Made by a program: the position numbers and the translations under genes. A stretch of 18,783 bases of DNA. It comes from JBHENW01 sp046261875 (GTDB lineage: Bacteria; Acidobacteriota; Thermoanaerobaculia; UBA5066; Gp7-AA6). Where the stretch lies: assembly GCA_046261875.1 (NCBI GenBank), contig JBHENW010000066.1, positions 1-18,783 on the forward strand, given 5' to 3'. The first letter of the stretch is position 1; each line of letters opens with the position of its first letter. Positions 14,299-18,783 of this stretch are shown here, piece after piece. The notes beneath the pieces are model-generated. The model was not told the DNA's origin, ran no database searches, and saw nothing but the letters and a program-made list of their open reading frames with translations.

Positions 14299-15054
14299 GT
14301 GCGGGCGCTGCGGGAGCGGCTGGCCTTCCTGTTCGGCTGCCTCGTCGGAGGGACTTGGTTTCTCCTCTGTTCCGCTGTCGGCGTCGCCTGGCTCCTCGTC
14401 TCTCCCGGCAACCGGCAGACGCTCTACATGTATGGGCGCGTCTTCTGCCGCGGCCTGGTCCGGCTCATGGGCTGGACCATCGACGTTGCCGGCCGCGAGC
14501 GGATGGACGCCGCGCGGCCGTGTGTATTCGTCGCCAACCATCAGAGCTTCCTCGACGTGGTGACCTTCGGGTCCATCTTTCCTCCGCGGACGGTCTCCGC
14601 GGGCAAGCGGGAGATCGGGCGGATCCCGGTCTTCGGGTGGTTCTACCGGCTCTCGGGCAACCTCGTCATCGACCGCGATCACCCCCGCGGCGCGCTCGCT
14701 TCGCTCCAGGCCGCGGCGGAGACGATCCGAGAGGAGAACCTCTCCGTCTGGTTCATGCCGGAAGGCCATCGCAACACGGGTCCCGGCCTCCTCCCGTTCA
14801 AGTCCGGGGCGTTCCGGCTCGCCGGGGCCGCCGGGGTCCCGATCGTGCCGATCGTCGCCTCTCCTCTGTCTGCTCTCGCCGACCCGAGCCAGTGGCGCGC
14901 CCGGCGTGGCACCTTGCGGGTTCGGGTGCTGGAACCGGTCTCCATCGAAGGGTCCGGCTCCGAGGCCGAGACGGCGGCGCGCGTCCGCGCCCGGATGCAG
15001 GAAGCCGTGGACGAGCTGCGGGGCGCCCCGCTCAGCGCCGCGGCTTCCCTGTGA
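14299..15054 (+). CDS. plsC: 1-acyl-sn-glycerol-3-phosphate acyltransferase (PlsC family)
   Basis: Membrane acyltransferase making phosphatidic acid from lysophosphatidic acid. It has 251 residues, typical of PlsC. N-terminal hydrophobic anchor at about 8-35, then the catalytic NHQSFLD motif (His81, Asp86), substrate loop GKREIGRIPVFGWFYRLSGN, and MPEGHRN (Glu155, usual form FPEGTRS), followed by PFKSGAF and VPIVPIV. The His in place of Thr in the EGTR motif is a mild deviation. Start GTG 14299 has only a weak ribosome site, but nothing better is in frame. Its 3' end overlaps the convergent membrane-protein gene by 23 bases, so the two transcripts are antisense at their ends. Another lyso-lipid acyltransferase of the family is possible. 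Confidence 0.92.
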   Translation: MRALRERLAFLFGCLVGGTWFLLCSAVGVAWLLVSPGNRQTLYMYGRVFCRGLVRLMGWTIDVAGRERMDAARPCVFVANHQSFLDVVTFGSIFPPRTVSAGKREIGRIPVFGWFYRLSGNLVIDRDHPRGALASLQAAAETIREENLSVWFMPEGHRNTGPGLLPFKSGAFRLAGAAGVPIVPIVASPLSALADPSQWRARRGTLRVRVLEPVSIEGSGSEAETAARVRARMQEAVDELRGAPLSAAASL

Positions 15055-16372
15055 GTCTCGCGGCCCGGACCCAGACTTTCACCTCGGCGAGTCGGGGCGG
15101 GCGCATCCGCGCCTTTCCCGCGGCGGACCGCAGGCGGGCATGGAGGGCCTCCGGACGGGCGCGGGCGAGCTCCGCGACCGTCGGGATCCCGACGGACTCG
15201 AGCAGCCGCGCCGCGGGAATCCCCATCCCCTTGTGCAACGCCAGCGTCGCGTGGCGCCCGGCGCGCTCCAGGAGGCTCGCGGGGATCCCGGTGCGGCGCG
15301 AAAGGTCGTCGAGGCGGTGGCGGCGGCGCGCCCGCTCCAGCCGCTCGGGAGTCGGGATCCCGTGCGCCCGGAGCCGGGATTCGGCCCCGAAGTCGAGACC
15401 CGGAAGCTCGGTGAGCACGGGCCGACGGGACCGCACCGTCTGCGAGAGCATTTCCCGATAGCTCGCGACGACGAGCGCGGCGGCGAGGGCGACGGCGATG
15501 GCCAGGCGCGCGCGGCCGGCCGGCGACCGCAGGGCCTCGCGACTCGAGAGCCGGGAGACGAGCGAGGAGAAGTTGAACGCCGAGAGCGCGAGGACCGGGA
15601 ACCCCAGGAAGCCGGCGAGCGGCATTTCGAAGACCTTCCAGTCCTCGAAGCCGGGCACGGTGTAGATCCACTTGCAGCGCGCGAAGAAGTTCAGGCTCTC
15701 CCACGCGACGCCCGCCCAGAGACCGCCCGCGAGCAGGTGCATCAGGCGGTCGCAACGTCCCGCTTCCAGGTCGGCGAGCAGCGAGGGAGCCCCCGCGCGG
15801 CGATTGAGGAGCTCGGGCAGGCAGAACGTGGCCCCCCAGACGAGGGGGAAGGCGACCCGCGGCCAGAGGAGCGGCGCAAGGATCGACAGGACGCCGAGGA
15901 GGAGAAGGACACTCTCGACCCTTGGGGTCACGCCGATGGGCCGGCAGCGGCGGCCGCGGGCGATGCCCAGCGCCCGGACCGCTTCCGCGTGGAAGAAGCA
16001 TGCCGGCAAAACGGTCGCGAACGCCGTCGCGCTCAAAACGGCCGCCGTGACGATGCTTCTCAGCGCGAAGACGTAGTACCAGTTCTGGAGCCGCAGGTTG
16101 TATGCCTCGAAGAGGAACCAGAACGGGATCGACCAGAGCATCCAGCCCGCGACTTCGCGCGGCCGCGCGGAGAGCGGCGAGCTCCCCTGCAGCCGGAAGA
16201 TCAACGCATCGAGGACGAGCAGGTAGCCATACCAGGCGGGGAGATACCAGATCGCGTTCCAGCCCTCGACGTCGCGCGCCAGGACGAAGAGTCCGCCGGC
16301 GAAGAGCGCCGCTCCCGCCGCGCCCCACCACCGCCACCGTCCCGCGCCGAGCCCCATTCCACGAGGGCGCAC
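15032..16372 (-). CDS. Polytopic membrane protein with C-terminal DUF4332-like helical domain
   Basis: Unrecognised 446-residue protein. Residues 15-305 hold about eight or nine hydrophobic segments. A motif is repeated in two of them: FEAYNLRLQNWYY (88-100) and WESLNFFARCKWIY (224-237), both E-x2-N-x5/6-W-x-Y, suggesting internal duplication of a membrane unit. VFEMPLAGFLGFPVLALSAF (248-267) is another striking conserved-looking segment. From about 333 to 440 the protein is soluble, with helix-hairpin-helix-like units (LRAHGIPTPERL, LSRRTGIPASLLERAG, LLESVGIPTVAELARARPEA). These fit what I know of DUF4332, a domain of tandem HhH-like repeats. GTG 16372 is taken as the start; ATG 16357 is equally possible. 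Divergent from the decarboxylase gene and convergent with PlsC. Confidence 0.85.
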   Translation of the reverse strand: MRPRGMGLGAGRWRWWGAAGAALFAGGLFVLARDVEGWNAIWYLPAWYGYLLVLDALIFRLQGSSPLSARPREVAGWMLWSIPFWFLFEAYNLRLQNWYYVFALRSIVTAAVLSATAFATVLPACFFHAEAVRALGIARGRRCRPIGVTPRVESVLLLLGVLSILAPLLWPRVAFPLVWGATFCLPELLNRRAGAPSLLADLEAGRCDRLMHLLAGGLWAGVAWESLNFFARCKWIYTVPGFEDWKVFEMPLAGFLGFPVLALSAFNFSSLVSRLSSREALRSPAGRARLAIAVALAAALVVASYREMLSQTVRSRRPVLTELPGLDFGAESRLRAHGIPTPERLERARRRHRLDDLSRRTGIPASLLERAGRHATLALHKGMGIPAARLLESVGIPTVAELARARPEALHARLRSAAGKARMRPPRLAEVKVWVRAARLTGKPRR

Positions 16373-16383
16373 TCTAACTTCCG

Positions 16384-16400
16384 GTTTTTCGTTGAAAAAC
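16384..16400. promoter_or_regulatory. Inverted repeat in the divergent intergenic region
   Basis: GTTTTTC, three bases, GAAAAAC form a perfect 7-base inverted repeat, extendable by CC/GG across one mismatch. It lies in the 54-base gap between the GTG of the membrane-protein gene and the ATG of the decarboxylase. It could be a repressor operator or a stem-loop. TTGAAA (16392-16397) inside it could serve as a -35 box for the decarboxylase, with a poor -10 (CAGATT, 16415-16420). Confidence 0.35.
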
Positions 16401-16426
16401 GGGGGCGGACGATTCAGATTGCGCCG

Positions 16427-17869
16427 ATGACCCGCGAAGACCGTTCACTGGAGATCTCCCCCGAGGACCTGCGGCGGCTGATTACCGACGCCGGCGAGCG
16501 GATCATCGCGCACATCGAGTCGCTCCCACGCCAGCCAGCGGCGGTCACCGAGGGAGGCGCCGCTCTCGCGCGTTCCCTCGCGGAGCCGATGCCGGAGCGC
16601 GGCCGCCCCTGGCCGGAGCTCCTCGAGCTGCTCTTCGAGAAAGTCATTCCGGCCAGCTTCAACACCGCCGGCCCCGGTTACCTCGCTTACATCCCCGGCG
16701 GCGGCCTGCCGCAAACGGCGGTGGCCGACCTGATCTCGGCCGCGACGAACCGGTACGTCGGCGTCTTCGCCGCGGCCCCCGGCCTGGCCCAGATCGAAGC
16801 GAACGTCGTGCGCTGGTTCTGCGACATGGCCGGTTACCCCTCCTCCTCGGGAGGGATCCTGACGACCGGCGGCTCCCTCTCGAACCTGTCCGCCCTCGTC
16901 ACGGCGCGCCGGGAACGCCTACCCCGGAATTTCCTCGACGGGGTCATCTACGCGTCGGACCAGACACACCACTCCGTCCAGAAGGCGGCACAGCTCGCAG
17001 GCTTTCCGGAGGAGAACGTCCGGGAGATCCCGACGGACGCCGAGTTCCGGATGCGGATCGAGGCCCTCGCCGCGCAGGTCGCGGCGGACCGCGCCGCCGG
17101 GCTCCAGCCGTGTCTCGTCGTGGGCAACGCCGGGACGACGAACACGGGCGCCGTGGACGACCTGATCGCGTTGGCCGACCTGGCCGCCCGCGAGCGGCTC
17201 TGGTTCCACGTGGACGCCGCGTACGGCGGCTTCTTCCTGTTGACCGACCGCGGCCGCGCGCGGCTGGCGGGCATCGAGAGGTCCGACTCGATCACCCTGG
17301 ACCCGCACAAGGGACTCTTCCTGCCGTACGGAACCGGGTCGCTTCTGGTGCGCGACGGGGAGGCGCTGCGGCGCGCGCACGCGCTCTCGGCGGACTACAT
17401 GCCGACGATGCAGGAGGACGCGGACCTCGTTGACTTCAACCTGATCTCACCCGAGCTCTCGCGGGGCTGGCGCGGGCTGCGCGTCTGGCTGCCGATGCAA
17501 ATGCACGGCGCCGGACCTTTCCGGCAGAACCTCGAGGAAAAGCTCGACCTCGCGGAGTGGGCGGCGGGAGAGCTGCGACAGATCGACGGCATGGAGATCC
17601 TCGCCGAGCCGCAGCTCTCGATCGTCGCGTTCCAGCTGCGGCCTCCAGGCGCCGGCGAGGCGGAGCTCGACGCGATCAACCGGGATCTGATGCGCCGGAT
17701 CAACGCGCGGGGCAGGGTTTACCTGACCGGGACGACCCTGCGCGGCCGCTTCGCGATCCGCATCTGCGTCCTCTCCTTCCGGACGCACCGGGACCGGATG
17801 GAAATGGGGGTCGAGGACGTCCGCCGGTCGGTCGCGGAGCTCTCTGCCGACCCGCGGCCGGCCCCTTAA
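16427..17869 (+). CDS. PLP-dependent group II amino acid decarboxylase
   Basis: Cytoplasmic pyridoxal-phosphate enzyme of the aromatic-amino-acid/glutamate decarboxylase superfamily, 480 residues as usual. Seen: PGYLAYIPGGG, GGILTTGGSLSNLSAL (cofactor phosphate), DQTHHSVQKAAQLAG with His181/182 stacking on PLP, VGNAGTTNTGAVDD, HVDAAYGG with Asp263 binding the pyridine N, and DPHKGLFLPYGTG with Schiff-base Lys295. The substrate cannot be assigned; tyrosine, tryptophan, DOPA and diaminobutyrate enzymes share these motifs. The frame is open for a further 500 codons upstream, but that is antisense to the membrane-protein gene. ATG 16427 gives a normal N-terminus. Ribosome site weak. The stop codon overlaps the convergent peptidase remnant within CCCCTTAAGGGG. 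Confidence 0.92.
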   Translation: MTREDRSLEISPEDLRRLITDAGERIIAHIESLPRQPAAVTEGGAALARSLAEPMPERGRPWPELLELLFEKVIPASFNTAGPGYLAYIPGGGLPQTAVADLISAATNRYVGVFAAAPGLAQIEANVVRWFCDMAGYPSSSGGILTTGGSLSNLSALVTARRERLPRNFLDGVIYASDQTHHSVQKAAQLAGFPEENVREIPTDAEFRMRIEALAAQVAADRAAGLQPCLVVGNAGTTNTGAVDDLIALADLAARERLWFHVDAAYGGFFLLTDRGRARLAGIERSDSITLDPHKGLFLPYGTGSLLVRDGEALRRAHALSADYMPTMQEDADLVDFNLISPELSRGWRGLRVWLPMQMHGAGPFRQNLEEKLDLAEWAAGELRQIDGMEILAEPQLSIVAFQLRPPGAGEAELDAINRDLMRRINARGRVYLTGTTLRGRFAIRICVLSFRTHRDRMEMGVEDVRRSVAELSADPRPAP

Positions 17870-17873
17870 GGGG
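17862..17873. repeat. 12-base palindrome spanning two convergent stop codons
   Basis: CCCCTTAAGGGG is perfectly palindromic. Its TTAA core contains the TAA stop of the decarboxylase (17867-17869) and, on the other strand, the TAA stop of the peptidase remnant (17868-17866). A hairpin would have an awkwardly small loop, so a terminator role is doubtful. Confidence 0.6.
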
Positions 17874-18333
17874 TGGAGGCTCCCGGAGCGGCCGCGTCCT
17901 TTCCCTTGACGTGCTTGTCGAGGAACTCGACCATGCCCGTCAACCACTTGATCCGGTTGCGCAGCTTGGCGATGCCGTGCCCCTCGTCGGGAAACAGCAC
18001 GTACTCGACCGTTCTCCCCTTTTTCCTGATCGCCTCCACGATCTGCTCGGCTTCCGACTTGGGCGTGCGCGGGTCGTTGGCGCCCTGGACGATCATCATC
18101 GGGGGCTGGATGCGGTCGGCGAAGTGGAGCGGCGAGACGGTTCGGAGGAACTCGGCGTCGGTCTCCGGGTTGCCGTACTCCCCCAGGCGGTGGCGGGCCC
18201 GGTAGGCGCCCGTGTTCTTCAGAAAGCTCGCGAGGTTGGACATGCCCACGTCGTCCACCGCCGCGGCCCAGTAATCCGGGTAGAAGGCCGCCATGCACAG
18301 CGTCATGTATCCGCCGTAGCTCCCGCCGAATTC
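17866..18333 (-). pseudogene. S9 family (prolyl oligopeptidase) peptidase, C-terminal catalytic fragment
   Basis: About 155 residues, starting abruptly at EFGGSYGGYMTL. The full catalytic triad of an S9 serine peptidase is here: the nucleophile Ser in GGSYGGYM, Asp in GANDPRTP and His in DEGHGIAK. FYPDYWAAAVDDVGMSN, SPLHFADRIQPPMMIVQG and FPDEGHGIAKLRNRI are classic S9 features. The tail ends KHVKGKDAAAPGASTP. The frame has no start codon of its own before the nucleophile motif that gives a plausible protein. Upstream it continues as Arg-rich shadow sequence antisense to nothing recognisable. It belongs with the signal-peptide fragment at 18303-18551, in a different frame. What is missing between them is most of the beta-propeller and the first part of the alpha/beta-hydrolase domain, about 400 residues judged by the usual 620-700 length. 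Confidence 0.82.
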
Positions 18334-18551
18334 GTCTCCAGGTCCATCACGAGCACGTCGAAATTGCGCTCGTCCCGGTCGTTGGCGCCGTAGGCGAGCC
18401 ACCGTCCGTCGCCCGAGATGCTTCCGTAACCGTGCACCGCCTTCGGATTGCTCGTCAGGCACTGGGTCAGAGACGGCTCGTCGTCCGCCGCCGCGGCGCA
18501 CACAGGGAGCAGCAGAGCGAGAGCGGCAAAGACCGCGAGCGTTTTCCTCAT
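18303..18551 (-). pseudogene. S9 family peptidase, N-terminal fragment (signal peptide and first propeller strand)
   Basis: Starts with ATG 18551, preceded by AGGGGA at good spacing. It encodes a signal peptide (MRKTLAVFAALALLLPVCAA, then AADDEP) and SGDGRWLAYGANDRDERNFD followed by VLVMDLET, the usual first WD-like beta-propeller strand of exported S9 peptidases. After LET the frame reads NSAGATADT and stops at 18303, within the nucleotides that encode the SYGGYM catalytic motif in another frame. So the start of the gene has been joined out of frame to its end. The 82-residue product would be a secreted peptide with no activity. Confidence 0.8.
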
Positions 18552-18783
18552 AAGAGTCCCCTCGTGCCCGAGCGGGCTACAAGACTAGAGACGCAATCGG
18601 AAGGTCAAACGTTCGAATTGGGGGCGAAAATTGACCCAGAAGAACGATCGGCAACCGGAGGCCTCTCAGAGAAAGCGCCGAGCGCGGTTTTCTGCGGTTC
18701 GCGGCGGGAAGGGTCTCCCGTCAGGGAGGAGGCTCGCCGCCGCGGGAGCGGGAGGGAGCGAGGGACCAGGCGACGGTCGAGCC
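18552..18783. other. Non-coding upstream region of the peptidase remnant
   Basis: No convincing gene. On the minus strand TTGACC (18608-18603) with TAGTCT 15 bases downstream could be a weak promoter for the peptidase remnant. CTCCC-GTCA-GGGAG (18715-18728) is a small inverted repeat. The last 63 bases (18783-18721, minus strand) could be the 3' end of a neighbouring gene ending GGEPPP, but the piece is too short to support. Confidence 0.35.

Noticed and set aside
13332..14411. Minus-strand open frame of about 359 codons opposite the YKG-repeat protein
   Set aside because: Shadow of the plus-strand gene; it runs through the heptamer repeat and contains no recognisable motifs.
14906..16426. 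500-codon extension upstream of the PLP decarboxylase
   Set aside because: Antisense to the membrane-protein gene, charged low-complexity translation; the family N-terminus starts at ATG 16427.

Overview
The window is about 18.8 kb of GC-rich bacterial DNA, roughly 70% G+C by eye, densely packed with genes on both strands. Many gene ends overlap by 1 to 23 bases. The proteins suggest an environmental bacterium. Three in particular fit Acidobacteriota (for example Thermoanaerobaculia) best from memory: a choice-of-anchor B protein with a C-terminal 'PCRVADTR...GYF' module, a DUF5329-type exported protein, and a TonB-free set of exported and membrane proteins. That assignment is inference, because the window holds no rRNA or other marker gene.

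Region 1 (1-9856) is a near-complete purine (ureide) catabolism island. On the plus strand lie the molybdenum subunit (cut by the left edge), the [2Fe-2S] subunit and the FAD subunit of xanthine dehydrogenase, each overlapping the next. They are followed with a 1-base overlap by a CitE/HpcH-type aldolase-like protein that I believe is the DUF6986 family. Converging on them from the minus strand is a tight operon read allantoinase, allantoicase, OHCU decarboxylase, HIU hydrolase, uricase. Divergent from the allantoinase, across only 58 bases, is an NCS1-family permease probably importing a purine or allantoin. Together these genes would import the ureide or purine and convert xanthine to urate, 5-hydroxyisourate, OHCU, S-allantoin, allantoate, and finally ureidoglycolate plus urea. 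No ureidoglycolate-cleaving enzyme, urease or glyoxylate carboligase is visible. The aldolase-like protein is therefore the most interesting gene here: it sits exactly where a glyoxylate-consuming or ureidoglycolate-linked step would be expected.

Region 2 (9853-14216) holds a small exported DUF5329-like protein (minus), a short-chain dehydrogenase translationally coupled to a secreted choice-of-anchor B protein (plus), a membrane protein of the MscS-related conserved-TM-helix type (minus), and a YKG-repeat beta-rich protein of DUF4097 style (plus) whose N-terminus cannot be resolved.

Region 3 (14217-18783) begins with a degenerate heptanucleotide tandem repeat. It continues with a PlsC-type acyltransferase (plus), a membrane protein carrying a C-terminal DUF4332-like helical domain (minus), and a PLP-dependent group II amino acid decarboxylase (plus). 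It ends with the broken remains of a secreted S9 (prolyl oligopeptidase family) peptidase on the minus strand: the signal peptide and first propeller strands are joined, out of frame and at a GAATTC, to the catalytic C-terminus. The last 230 bases are non-coding as far as I can see. I see no tRNA, rRNA, CRISPR array, insertion sequence or attachment site.
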